DNA from: Algoriphagus sanaruensis
GTDB lineage: Bacteria; Bacteroidota; Bacteroidia; Cytophagales; Cyclobacteriaceae
Assembly: GCF_001593605.1 (NCBI RefSeq)
Contig: NZ_CP012836.1
Span: 2,484,501-2,548,500, forward strand
DNA: 64,000 bases
Direction of reading: 5' to 3'
The notes under the pieces were generated by a model. It saw only the letters and a program-made list of their open reading frames with translations, had not been told where the DNA came from and ran no database searches. Within the stretch, counting starts at the first letter, position 1; every line of letters starts with the position of its first letter. The position numbers and the translations under genes were made by a program. Positions 7,702 to 14,438 of this stretch are shown here, piece after piece.

Positions 7702-8494
7702 GCGCAAGTCTTCAGACTTGTGCTTATCTGTATAAAGTCTTCAGACTTTCAAGTTTAAAATTATAAAAGCATAACCTGTTTTATAGTTTCAGAATCAATT
7801 TTTCAATAAATTCAAATACACTTTTTCCACTAATTTTTATGAGTAGAAAGTATAAAATACACAATCAGGAAAAGCTTTACTTTGTCACTTTTACTATCGT
7901 TCAATGGATTGATTTATTTTCAAGACAGGTTTACAGAGACATTTTTTTGGATTCTTTGAAATTCTGTCAAATTAAAAAAGGCCTAGACTTATGTGCCTAT
8001 TGTATTATGTCTAGCCATATTCATCTCATTTTAGGAAGAAATGGAGATCAAAAACTCGAAGACATAATTCGAGATATTAAAAAATACACCTCCGTTAAAA
8101 TCATTCAAACCATTAAAGAATCCCAAGAGGAAAGCAGAAGAATTTTTTTACTCCATCATTTTTCCAAAGCAGGTAATTCAAACCCAAACAACTCGATTTA
8201 TCAGGTTTGGCAACAGCATAATCATCCGATTGAATTAAATACAAATGAAAAAGTCCATCGATGCTTAAATTACATTCATAATAATCCTGTAGTTGCAGGA
8301 ATTGTTTTATCACCTGAAGAATACCTGTATAGCAGTGCAAAAAACTATGCACGCCATCCTGAAACGCTAATAGATGTGATTTTAATTGATTAAGGAAATT
8401 GTAATTCGTGAATTTTGAGAGCAAATTTCTAAGTGAAAAAGTTTTAAAAGCAGTCTGAAGACTGCATCCTATTCAGTCCAAGTCTAAAGACTTG
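7702..8494 (+). mobile_element. Autonomous RAYT element: hairpins 1-2, transposase, hairpins 3-4
   Basis: A 793-bp element. The left end is hairpin 1 (7702-7723) and hairpin 2 (7734-7749). The right end is hairpin 3 (8450-8465) and hairpin 4 (8479-8494). The RAYT gene lies between. Both junctions carry the linker that normally joins hairpins 2 and 3: AAGTTTAAAA at 7751-7760 and AAGTTTTAAAA at 8439-8449. Either the gene inserted into a unit with duplication of the linker, or this is the full element and the 105-bp units are internally deleted derivatives. RAYT transposases are known to act on REP hairpins. Family assignment rests on sequence; the element boundaries are inference. Confidence 0.75.
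7839..8393 (+). CDS. REP-associated tyrosine transposase (RAYT, Y1 HUH family)
   Basis: 184 residues, complete and without frameshift. The single-strand DNA transposase core is recognisable: beta strand YFVTFTI at residues 14-20, the metal-binding HUH motif as H60-I-H62 in IMSSHIHLIL, a long helix, and the RAYT-typical C-terminal block YIHNNPVVAGIV (145-156) followed by PEEYLYSSAKNY. The most likely nucleophile is Tyr121 in YQVWQ, which sits 59 residues after the HUH motif and fits a YxxxQ helix; this is inferred, not proven. RAYTs are single-copy, host-tied relatives of IS200/IS605 TnpA that process REP hairpins. The flanking hairpins here are exactly such substrates. Confidence 0.92.
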   Translation: MSRKYKIHNQEKLYFVTFTIVQWIDLFSRQVYRDIFLDSLKFCQIKKGLDLCAYCIMSSHIHLILGRNGDQKLEDIIRDIKKYTSVKIIQTIKESQEESRRIFLLHHFSKAGNSNPNNSIYQVWQQHNHPIELNTNEKVHRCLNYIHNNPVVAGIVLSPEEYLYSSAKNYARHPETLIDVILID

Positions 8495-8518
8495 AACCAT
8501 TCTCGTTTCGCTAATCTA

Positions 8519-8533
8519 GCGCAAGTCTTTAGA
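8519..8533 (+). repeat. Decayed REPIN hairpin 1
   Basis: GCGCAAGTC followed by TTTAGACC, where the right arm is broken. It is preceded by the same TCTA lead-in as the next copy, 24 bp downstream. It looks like an abortive or deleted unit start. Confidence 0.6.
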
Positions 8534-8542
8534 CCTAGTCTA

Positions 8543-8646
8543 GCGCAAGTCTTCAGACTTGTGCTTATCTGTATGAAGTCTTTGGACTTTCTGGTTTTAA
8601 AAGCAGTCTGAAGACTGCATCCAATTCAGTCCAAGTTGAAGACTTG
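8543..8646 (+). repeat. Four-hairpin REPIN-like unit, copy D
   Basis: Hairpin 1 at 8543-8564, hairpin 2 at 8575-8590 (loop TTTG), hairpin 3 at 8603-8618 (perfect GCAGTC-TGAA-GACTGC) and hairpin 4 at 8632-8646. Hairpin 4 has lost one base of the left arm (CAAGTTGAAGACTTG). Loop and linker types match copy C rather than copies A and B, giving two subfamilies in the window. Confidence 0.83.
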
Positions 8647-8660
8647 AACCAGTTCAGACT

Positions 8661-8733
8661 TCGTAATTCGTAACTCGTAAATCCCAAATCAATCAGAATT
8701 CGTAACTCGTACCTCGTCAATCGTAGCTCTCTT
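8661..8733. repeat. Heptamer array TCGTAAN following unit D
   Basis: TCGTAAT-TCGTAAC-TCGTAAA and further degenerate copies up to the TCGTAGCTCTC at about 8730. The same heptamers follow units A and B, so they seem to travel with, or grow next to, the 3' side of the hairpin units. Confidence 0.6.
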
Positions 8734-8806
8734 CCGACAATATATGTCATCGAATAGGTAAAATTCTGAATAAGAAATTACTTTTAGACACTTATCGTCA
8801 ACAGCT

Positions 8807-9721
8807 ATGGCAAAATCAGGACAAATCGAGCAGCAAAAAATCCTTCGGGTTTTCAAATTGATCAACTTGCTTCAAGGAACAATCGGAAAGCCCGTTCATC
8901 GCTTGGCAGAACTTTTAGAAACGGATGAGCGGACTATTTACCGCTATTTCAAACTCTTGGAGGCCTTGGGTTTTGTTGTGGTCAAGGAATTTAATAAGTA
9001 CAAAATTCAAGAGCGACCGGATTATTTACCTTCCAGTTCGACTTACAGTACTTTTTCCCAGGAAGAAAATCTTTGGTTAAAAGGATTGATCGAAAGCCAA
9101 GGAAAGGGGAATTTGCTCAAGGATGCCGTGTTGCAAAAACTTCAATTAAAGTCAGAAGTGAAGCAAGGGGTGGAGCATTTGTTCAAAGCTAATTTGGGTC
9201 GTTTGGTCGATTTGATTAGTCAAGGAATTTCTCAGAAAAAGCGCATTTGGCTCAAAGACTATTATTCATTAAGCAGTGATACGGTGAGCGATCGATTAAT
9301 CGAACCTGTAGGATTTTCAACGGATTATGAATTGATCCATGCCTTTGAGGTGGAAAGCAAATCCATGAAAGTCTTCAAAATAGAACGAATTGGAGAGGTA
9401 GTTTTGGCAACTGAGGATTGGAAATTTGAAACAAAGCACGAATTGCCGGAGCAGACACTCTTTGGGTTCTCGGGAAAGCGAAAGTTTCATGTCAAACTCA
9501 AGCTCAGCAAAAAAGCCTATCAATTGATGCAGGAAGAATTTCCAAACGCACTGCCCTTTATGCTTATCAAAAATCGGAATCAGTACTTTTTCGAAGGAGA
9601 GGTTCCTCAACTCCCGGGATTGGCTCGTTTTATTTTAGGCTTACCAGGTGAAATCAAAGTTGAAGAAGGAGAGGAATTAAAGGCCTATTTGAAAGAACAA
9701 GTCAGCAAGTTTAACCTTTAA
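8807..9721 (+). CDS. HTH/WYL-type transcriptional regulator
   Basis: 304 residues. Residues 8-70 form a winged-helix DeoR-like DNA-binding domain (LLETDERTIYRYFKLLEALG). Residues about 125-225 match the WYL-domain fold, with the pattern for an SRxxEP-like entry (DRLIEPVGF) and a final RI segment (KIERIGEV). The name-giving W-Y-L triad is replaced by Y-E-L. WYL proteins usually sense ligands or nucleic acids and regulate nearby genes; no target is visible. It is monocistronic, ending at a strong bidirectional terminator. Confidence 0.82.
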   Translation: MAKSGQIEQQKILRVFKLINLLQGTIGKPVHRLAELLETDERTIYRYFKLLEALGFVVVKEFNKYKIQERPDYLPSSSTYSTFSQEENLWLKGLIESQGKGNLLKDAVLQKLQLKSEVKQGVEHLFKANLGRLVDLISQGISQKKRIWLKDYYSLSSDTVSDRLIEPVGFSTDYELIHAFEVESKSMKVFKIERIGEVVLATEDWKFETKHELPEQTLFGFSGKRKFHVKLKLSKKAYQLMQEEFPNALPFMLIKNRNQYFFEGEVPQLPGLARFILGLPGEIKVEEGEELKAYLKEQVSKFNL

Positions 9722-9742
9722 TCTTTAGCTTAAACAAGAAAG

Positions 9743-9778
9743 AAAAAGCCCGATAATTTAGAATTACCGGGCTTTTTA
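9743..9778. terminator. Bidirectional intrinsic terminator
   Basis: Stem AAAAGCCCG / CGGGCTTTT with A-rich and T-rich flanks on opposite sides, so it can end transcripts from both directions. It lies between the convergent regulator gene and the SMP-30 gene. Confidence 0.85.
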
Positions 9779-9781
9779 CGT

Positions 9782-10705
9782 TTACCAAACTCCTCTGGCT
9801 TTCATTTTTAGGGTATAGACCGAACCCATTGCGGTGATAAATAGCGTCCTTCGATCTAGCGCCCCAAAGGTCACATTCGCCGTCCAATTTTCAGGAACAG
9901 GAATATGGGCAATCTGCTCTCCTCGGGAATTAAAAACGGTGACTCCCTTTCCGGTCAGATACACATTTCCTCGATCATCGAGAGTCATTCCATCTGAACC
10001 CATTTCACAGAAAAGGGTCTTATTGGTTAAGTAGCCATCTTCTTGGATATCGTATTTCCAGGTCTTTTTATCTCCAATGTCCGCCACATAAAGGGTTTTT
10101 CCATCGGGAGTTCCGATGATGCCGTTGGGCTGTTTTAAGTCTTCCGCTACTCGGAAAAGTTCGGAGCGATCAGCGGAAAGAAAATAAACATGCTGACCGT
10201 CTTGTTCAGACTCTTTGCCACGAATTCCCTCCCAATAAGGTCTAGGATAAAGTGGGTCTGTAAAGTACAATCCTCCTTTAGGTCTTACCCAGATATCATT
10301 GGGACCGTTTAGTTTTTTGCTACGAAATGAAGGAACCAACACTTTTTCTTTTCCGGTAAAAGGATCGATTTCCCATAGCTCATTATTCAAGTCTGCCGCA
10401 GCAATCAACTTCCCATCCAATTGAAAATAAAGCCCATTGGATCGACCGGCTCCTTCTTTGAATAGGGTGATTTGATTGCTATTGGGGTTCCATTTATAAA
10501 TTTTATCGTTGGGCTGATCGGTAAAAAATACATCACCTTGGCGGTTGATTGCAGGACCTTCAGTAAAACTAAAGCCATCCTGAACTTTGGTCAATTCAGC
10601 TCCTTTGGCTACAATTCCTTTTTTGTCATCAATCTGGGCATGCAGGTAATTGCTTCCTAAAAGAAGGGTGGAAAATAGAATTCCGGTAAGCAGGGTTTTC
10701 TTCAT
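9782..10705 (-). CDS. Secreted SMP-30/gluconolactonase-family protein
   Basis: 307 residues with a signal peptide (residues 1-23, ending YLHAQ). The mature protein is a six-bladed beta-propeller of the SMP-30/gluconolactonase/LRE family: SFTEGPAINRQGDVFFTD (metal-binding Glu), the GPNDIWVRPKGGLYFTDP segment, and the late DGMTLDDRGNVYLT blade. Family members hydrolyse sugar lactones with a divalent metal; the substrate here is not known. It lies 4 bp downstream of a second secreted propeller gene on the same strand, and the two are probably cotranscribed. Confidence 0.88.
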   Translation of the reverse strand: MKKTLLTGILFSTLLLGSNYLHAQIDDKKGIVAKGAELTKVQDGFSFTEGPAINRQGDVFFTDQPNDKIYKWNPNSNQITLFKEGAGRSNGLYFQLDGKLIAAADLNNELWEIDPFTGKEKVLVPSFRSKKLNGPNDIWVRPKGGLYFTDPLYPRPYWEGIRGKESEQDGQHVYFLSADRSELFRVAEDLKQPNGIIGTPDGKTLYVADIGDKKTWKYDIQEDGYLTNKTLFCEMGSDGMTLDDRGNVYLTGKGVTVFNSRGEQIAHIPVPENWTANVTFGALDRRTLFITAMGSVYTLKMKARGVW

Positions 10706-10709
10706 GGGT

Positions 10710-11612
10710 TTATGGTTTTTCGACGCGATTAAGTACTAAAATCAATTTATTAAGTTCAGCGCTGTAGGCCATTCTGGTAATGGTTTGATGAGTTGTAGCT
10801 GCTATTTTTCCCAAGGATTTCCAGTTTTGATCTTTGGGATTGAGGAGAAATAACTCATTTCCTAGTGCCATTAGTAGGTGGTTTTTATCGATCCAAATAA
10901 AATCTTGAGAACCGGACAAGGTAGCTCCAAGGGTTGTTGTTTTTCCATTCTTTAAATCTATACTTTTGATCGCATAGGATTTTGAATCAGAACTTGACTT
11001 AAGGTCATTTTGATCAATATAACTGACCTGATTTGTTTTAGGTCGGGTTTTAATTGTTCTTCCAATGTTGGTAGATAGCTCTTGAAGGTTACCTTTTCCA
11101 CGAGCATAAACAAATCGATTTGGCTGACCTAGGACAAACATAGCCGCTTTATTATCATACCAATCGTAATATCCCACTGGGGCGATATCATCATACAGCA
11201 ATTCGGGCGCATCCCCAGTGATGGGATAAAGCCAAAGCCGCTGAGTCCCGTCAGGTTCGACGACTACCGCTGAGATATATTGCTTACAATCTGTAAGAGA
11301 CGGTGAATATTCACTTCGATCTGCTGTTTTCGAGAAGTTGGTAAAATTTCCAGTTCGGAAACTGTACAAGATGATATCGTGGTTTCCTTTTTCATCCGCG
11401 GCAGAGAAAACCAACTCTGCATCATTGATAAAATTGGGCTGATTATCGTAAAGTGGGCGGTTGGTTAAGGGCTTTGCGGTTTCAAATTTGGGACGGAAGG
11501 AATCACCGCTACCTTCGGTATCTACTACCCAAAGATCAGTTGCGACTTGGGCTTTGATACTGAAAAAGGAAATTAAAATCAGGAGAAAAGAGAGTGATAT
11601 ACTTTTTTGCAT
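10710..11612 (-). CDS. Secreted TolB/PD40-like beta-propeller protein
   Basis: 300 residues with a clear signal peptide (residues 1-21, ending SIKAQ). Repeated blades such as NFINDAELVFSAADEKGNHDI and RSEYSPSLTDCKQYISAV resemble WD40-like PD40/TolB repeats. No catalytic domain is present, so it is probably a binding or scaffold protein in the periplasm. It is the first gene of a two-gene unit with the SMP-30 protein. Its start is 50 bp from the divergent MpaB-like gene, so the promoters share this short space. Confidence 0.72.
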   Translation of the reverse strand: MQKSISLSFLLILISFFSIKAQVATDLWVVDTEGSGDSFRPKFETAKPLTNRPLYDNQPNFINDAELVFSAADEKGNHDIILYSFRTGNFTNFSKTADRSEYSPSLTDCKQYISAVVVEPDGTQRLWLYPITGDAPELLYDDIAPVGYYDWYDNKAAMFVLGQPNRFVYARGKGNLQELSTNIGRTIKTRPKTNQVSYIDQNDLKSSSDSKSYAIKSIDLKNGKTTTLGATLSGSQDFIWIDKNHLLMALGNELFLLNPKDQNWKSLGKIAATTHQTITRMAYSAELNKLILVLNRVEKP

Positions 11613-11662
11613 GGATTAATCGACTTCGGGCAACCAAAATACAAAATGGTGGTTAGAATGAC

Positions 11663-12745
11663 GTGAACAAATTACAGCTTTACACGAATTCCGAATTTGA
11701 TCCCTTGAGATTACGTCAGGATCCATTGGCGGATCAAGCGGTCAAAAGTTTAATCGGAAATCCCGATTGGATTACGACCATCAATAATTGGGAGTACATT
11801 CCGACTACCTTACCCGAGGAGTTTAATGTTGAGTTGACTGAGTTTTTTACTTTTTATCTCCAAAGATTAGATCATGCACAAGAAAAAGATTTAAAGCCTG
11901 GGCAGGATTTTTTTGCTCAAAAAGGGGATTTGTATTTAGCGATGTTGGGCTTTTATTCGCTGCCCTATTGCTATGCATTTGGAGATGGAGCAGAGGTATT
12001 GGTTCGATCTCAACGGATTGTGAACCAGATAGGAGAGCGACTTGGAGAAACAGGCTCCTTCGTATTGGGACTATTTGAGCCAGGTGCATTCTATCAATTG
12101 AAATCCACGTTTTTGCTAGTGGCCAAAGTGAGACTAATTCATGCCTTTAGTCGCTATTTTATTAAGCACTATGCATCAGATTGGAAGATTGAATATGGTC
12201 AGCCAGTTAATCAGGAAGATATGCTTGGAACCAATTTGGCCTTTAGCTTTATCGTTCTCCGTGGAATGATCAAGATGGGTAAAAACCCTTCTGAAAATGA
12301 GCAACAGGCTGTTCTTCGCTATTGGAAATGGATCGGGGAGTTGATGGGAATCGACATCAGCTATTGGCCGGAATCGTCCAAAGAAGCCTTTGAACTGGAT
12401 AAATTGATTCGAAGACGACAGTTGAAGAAATCGGAAGCAGGCAAAGTACTCATCAATTCGTTGGTTCGATTTTATGAGCAAACGATTCCTGATGACCTTT
12501 TAAAATCACAACTGAATGGAATCCTGAGCTTCTTTCTTGGGAAAGAGGCCGCAGAAGCCTTGGGATTGTCTGAACGAATTGAAATTTCGGGGGATATTTT
12601 GGGTTGGATGTTTGGATACCTAGGTTGGAAAAACTATGGAGGGAAAAAAGGATTCTCTGCTATCCGCCAAAACCTCGAGCTTCAACATAAACGACAGTTT
12701 GGACGTGTGCTTGGAATTCAACTTCCAGCACTTACTCGTTCATAA
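11663..12745 (+). CDS. MpaB/rubber-oxygenase-like (DUF2236) protein
   Basis: 360 residues, mostly helical, without a signal peptide. The segment around residues 127-134 (RLGETGSF) and KVRLIHAFSRYF at 155-166 match the conserved R-x-x-x-T and V-R-x-x-H-A signatures of the MpaB/latex-clearing-protein oxygenase domain, where the His is a haem ligand in characterised Lcp. This suggests a b-type haem protein, with a reaction that cannot be inferred. The family is common and largely unstudied in Bacteroidota. The start lies 50 bp from a divergent gene. Confidence 0.75.
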   Translation: MNKLQLYTNSEFDPLRLRQDPLADQAVKSLIGNPDWITTINNWEYIPTTLPEEFNVELTEFFTFYLQRLDHAQEKDLKPGQDFFAQKGDLYLAMLGFYSLPYCYAFGDGAEVLVRSQRIVNQIGERLGETGSFVLGLFEPGAFYQLKSTFLLVAKVRLIHAFSRYFIKHYASDWKIEYGQPVNQEDMLGTNLAFSFIVLRGMIKMGKNPSENEQQAVLRYWKWIGELMGIDISYWPESSKEAFELDKLIRRRQLKKSEAGKVLINSLVRFYEQTIPDDLLKSQLNGILSFFLGKEAAEALGLSERIEISGDILGWMFGYLGWKNYGGKKGFSAIRQNLELQHKRQFGRVLGIQLPALTRS

Positions 12746-12853
12746 ACGGACACTTTTTTGTACGCAATTCATGCAGTTCTTTTTAATAAAGGCCTAAAAC
12801 AAGCATTTTATGGCCTATTTGTGTGCTGGCACCTTTTTCGTACTTTCCCAGTC

Positions 12854-13159
12854 ATGAAAGAAATTCGCCACTGGTTGACTCGCATTCCCTTGGAATTGAT
12901 CTTTTGGATCGCAAGCATTATCGCGATTCTGACGATCAATCCAGATGCAGGACATCACTTCAGCCTTTGCCCGCTGGATAGCTTGGGATTTGATTGGTGT
13001 CCGGGATGTGGATTGGGTAGGTCGATGAACCTCCTCGCGCGGGGAGATTTTCAGGCCTCATGGTCTATGCATCCCTTGGCCATGCTCGCCTTTGGTGTCA
13101 TCTTTCATCGAATTTGGACTTTAATCAAAAACCTAAAAACAACACACTATTATGGCTAA
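12854..13159 (+). CDS. DUF2752 small membrane protein
   Basis: The start chosen is ATG 12854 (101 residues). An upstream TTG at 12758 would add a 32-residue leader unlike the family. The protein has two hydrophobic helices and the DUF2752 signature CPLDSLGFDWCPGCGLGR at about residues 40-57, with four cysteines near the membrane face. Function is unknown. It overlaps the next gene, a TM2 protein, by 8 bp; the two families are often neighbours in Bacteroidota. Confidence 0.82.
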   Translation: MKEIRHWLTRIPLELIFWIASIIAILTINPDAGHHFSLCPLDSLGFDWCPGCGLGRSMNLLARGDFQASWSMHPLAMLAFGVIFHRIWTLIKNLKTTHYYG

Positions 13160-13526
13160 TGTATTGAGACATCTCCCTGAACTTGAAGGTATGGAATTGG
13201 GCTATATCCAGGGATTGATGAAAAATATGGATGAAGATCAAGCTTCTTTGTTTGCACAAGTATATCGTGCGAGACGAAAAGATGCCCAAATGATTTTGAT
13301 CTTGACTTTGCTAGGTTTCTTTGGATTTGCAGGTTTGCATAGATTCACCTTGGGTCAAGTGGGACTAGGGATCCTTTATATATTAACCTTAGGTCTTTGC
13401 TTTATTGGTACCATTGTAGACTTGGTAAACTATAAAAGTTTGGCGTATGAGTACAATGTGAAAATGGCACATGAGACACTTTCCATGCTTTCGCTTCATT
13501 TTCCAAACGGTGGATCTAACGCCTAA
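13152..13526 (+). CDS. TM2-domain membrane protein
   Basis: 124 residues. A charged N-terminal helix of about 45 residues precedes the TM2 domain: two transmembrane helices joined by a short turn, with LLGFFGFAGLHRFTLGQ and the following GILYILTLGLCFIGTIVDL. TM2 proteins have no settled function. It overlaps the DUF2752 gene upstream and is followed 11 bp later by a 28-residue membrane microprotein, so the three probably form one transcript. Confidence 0.85.
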   Translation: MANVLRHLPELEGMELGYIQGLMKNMDEDQASLFAQVYRARRKDAQMILILTLLGFFGFAGLHRFTLGQVGLGILYILTLGLCFIGTIVDLVNYKSLAYEYNVKMAHETLSMLSLHFPNGGSNA

Positions 13527-13537
13527 TCATTAAAATT

Positions 13538-13624
13538 ATGAATACGCTATTTCTATTTCTGGGTGGCTTCTTCATAGGAATGATTCTTCTTAGGCTACTC
13601 ATGAAAACCAAACAGCAGAATTAA
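13538..13624 (+). CDS. 28-residue membrane microprotein
   Basis: ATG at 13538, stop at 13622-13624. The peptide has one hydrophobic helix (about residues 4-21, with GGFFIG in the middle) followed by a basic tail KTKQQN, the layout of a single-pass small membrane protein. It lies 11 bp after the TM2 gene and 20 bp before a strong terminator, which places it inside the transcript. No homology claim is made; it could be a chance frame, but position and composition favour a gene. Confidence 0.5.
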   Translation: MNTLFLFLGGFFIGMILLRLLMKTKQQN

Positions 13625-13644
13625 AAAATTCGAAATAGGATTTA

Positions 13645-13680
13645 AAGCCTTTGAGCCAATGGGTTCAAAGGCTTTTTTTA
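13645..13680 (+). terminator. Intrinsic terminator
   Basis: Stem AAGCCTTTGAGCC / GGTTCAAAGGCTT with one G-T pair, loop of four, then T7. It ends the DUF2752-TM2-microprotein transcript and faces the end of the convergent VLRF1 gene. Confidence 0.85.
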
Positions 13681-13687
13681 ATCCTTA

Positions 13688-14392
13688 TTACCAATTTTCG
13701 TCATCATCTTCTTCCAAGTTTACTTCCAAATCTTCATTTGTTGGCTGTTCTTGGTCAGCATAAATGGCTATGAAGGAATTTACTAGTATTCCAGCAGTTC
13801 TCAATTCTTCAAAGGAGGCTTGGGAAACATGAAAAGGAAGTTCAATTACTGGATCATTTTTTCCAGAAAATGGGGGAGGAGTTTCTGAATCAAACCAGTA
13901 CGGCCAAAGTGTCTTGGCGCAACTTACTCCCCACTTATCAATTGCATAGGTTTCGTTGTAAAAGTTTAAGCGCTGGTTGATGTCTTCAAAAAATCGCTCC
14001 GTCTCTGCTAAACGGATTCGAGATCCAGCACGTGATTTTCCTTTGGTTTTCAGATGTTTAATCTGAGATTTCCCTTGCTTTTGTCTGACCATGTAGGCTC
14101 GAAACACCCGATGGTCGATCAATTCTCCTTGATGAAAATAACCAACAGCAGCCTGACCTGCACGAATTAGACTTAAGGCAAAGTGACTATCCTCACGATC
14201 GGTGATGCCTTTGGAATTATCCCAAGAAACAGTCCAAGAAAGAAATAATTTAAAAAACCAACGATCTCCTTTTTCAAGGATAAGTTGATGCTTTTTGACC
14301 TCGTAGTGGACTGTATAGCCCTCTTTCCTTGAATATTCCAAAAGCTGAAAAGCTTCAATTTTGGACAGTTTTTTGGAATTGGGAATTTGCAT
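13688..14392 (-). CDS. VLRF1-type (Vms1/ANKZF1-like) release-factor-fold protein
   Basis: The start chosen is ATG 14392 (234 residues); the longer frame to 14440 overlaps the divergent gene. Residues 78-142 match the core of eukaryotic Vms1/ANKZF1: GQAAVGYFHQGELIDHRVF, then YMVRQKQGKSQ (100-110), then SRAGSRIRLAE. In Vms1 the equivalent R-x-K-Q-G-x-S-Q loop carries the glutamine needed to cleave peptidyl-tRNA on stalled 60S subunits; here that residue would be Gln110. An acidic tail ends the protein. Bacterial VLRF1 relatives are expected to act in ribosome rescue, but this is inferred. There is no zinc finger or ankyrin part as in ANKZF1. Confidence 0.78.
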   Translation of the reverse strand: MQIPNSKKLSKIEAFQLLEYSRKEGYTVHYEVKKHQLILEKGDRWFFKLFLSWTVSWDNSKGITDREDSHFALSLIRAGQAAVGYFHQGELIDHRVFRAYMVRQKQGKSQIKHLKTKGKSRAGSRIRLAETERFFEDINQRLNFYNETYAIDKWGVSCAKTLWPYWFDSETPPPFSGKNDPVIELPFHVSQASFEELRTAGILVNSFIAIYADQEQPTNEDLEVNLEEDDDENW

Positions 14393-14412
14393 GGCGGAGT
14401 GATAATTCAGCT

Positions 14413-14420
14413 TATCTTTG
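14413..14420 (+). promoter_or_regulatory. Candidate TAnnTTTG promoter box in a 46-bp divergent gap
   Basis: TATCTTTG matches the Bacteroidota -7 consensus exactly, 18 bp before the rightward start at 14439. It is part of the palindrome CTTTGCAAAG (14416-14425), so the reverse strand shows TTTCTTTG, a 7/8 match for the leftward VLRF1 gene. No well-spaced -33 TTG was found. Confidence 0.4.
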
Positions 14421-14438
14421 CAAAGAAACCACAATTCC

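Larger units (their letters stand above)
7438..7838. other. Left flank of the RAYT locus: tandem hairpin units
   Basis: 401 bp without a gene. It holds a lone hairpin 4 at 7481-7496, one complete four-hairpin unit at 7544-7648, and hairpins 1 and 2 of a further unit at 7702-7749. The complete unit and the next hairpin 1 are spaced 158 bp apart. After the AAGTTTAAAA linker at 7751-7760 come 78 AT-rich bases leading to the RAYT start codon; these probably contain its promoter, but no clear box was identified. Confidence 0.8.
8394..8806. other. Right flank of the RAYT locus: hairpin units and heptamers
   Basis: 413 bp without a gene. It holds the linker and hairpins 3-4 that close the RAYT element (8439-8494), a decayed hairpin 1 at 8519-8533, a full unit at 8543-8646 and heptamers to about 8730. 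The last 75 bases form the upstream region of the WYL-type regulator. Confidence 0.78.

Noticed and set aside
8565..8750. 61-residue open frame on the minus strand
   Set aside because: It consists of hairpin unit D and heptamers, with a peptide of repeated TRYELR-like blocks that reflects the DNA repeat.
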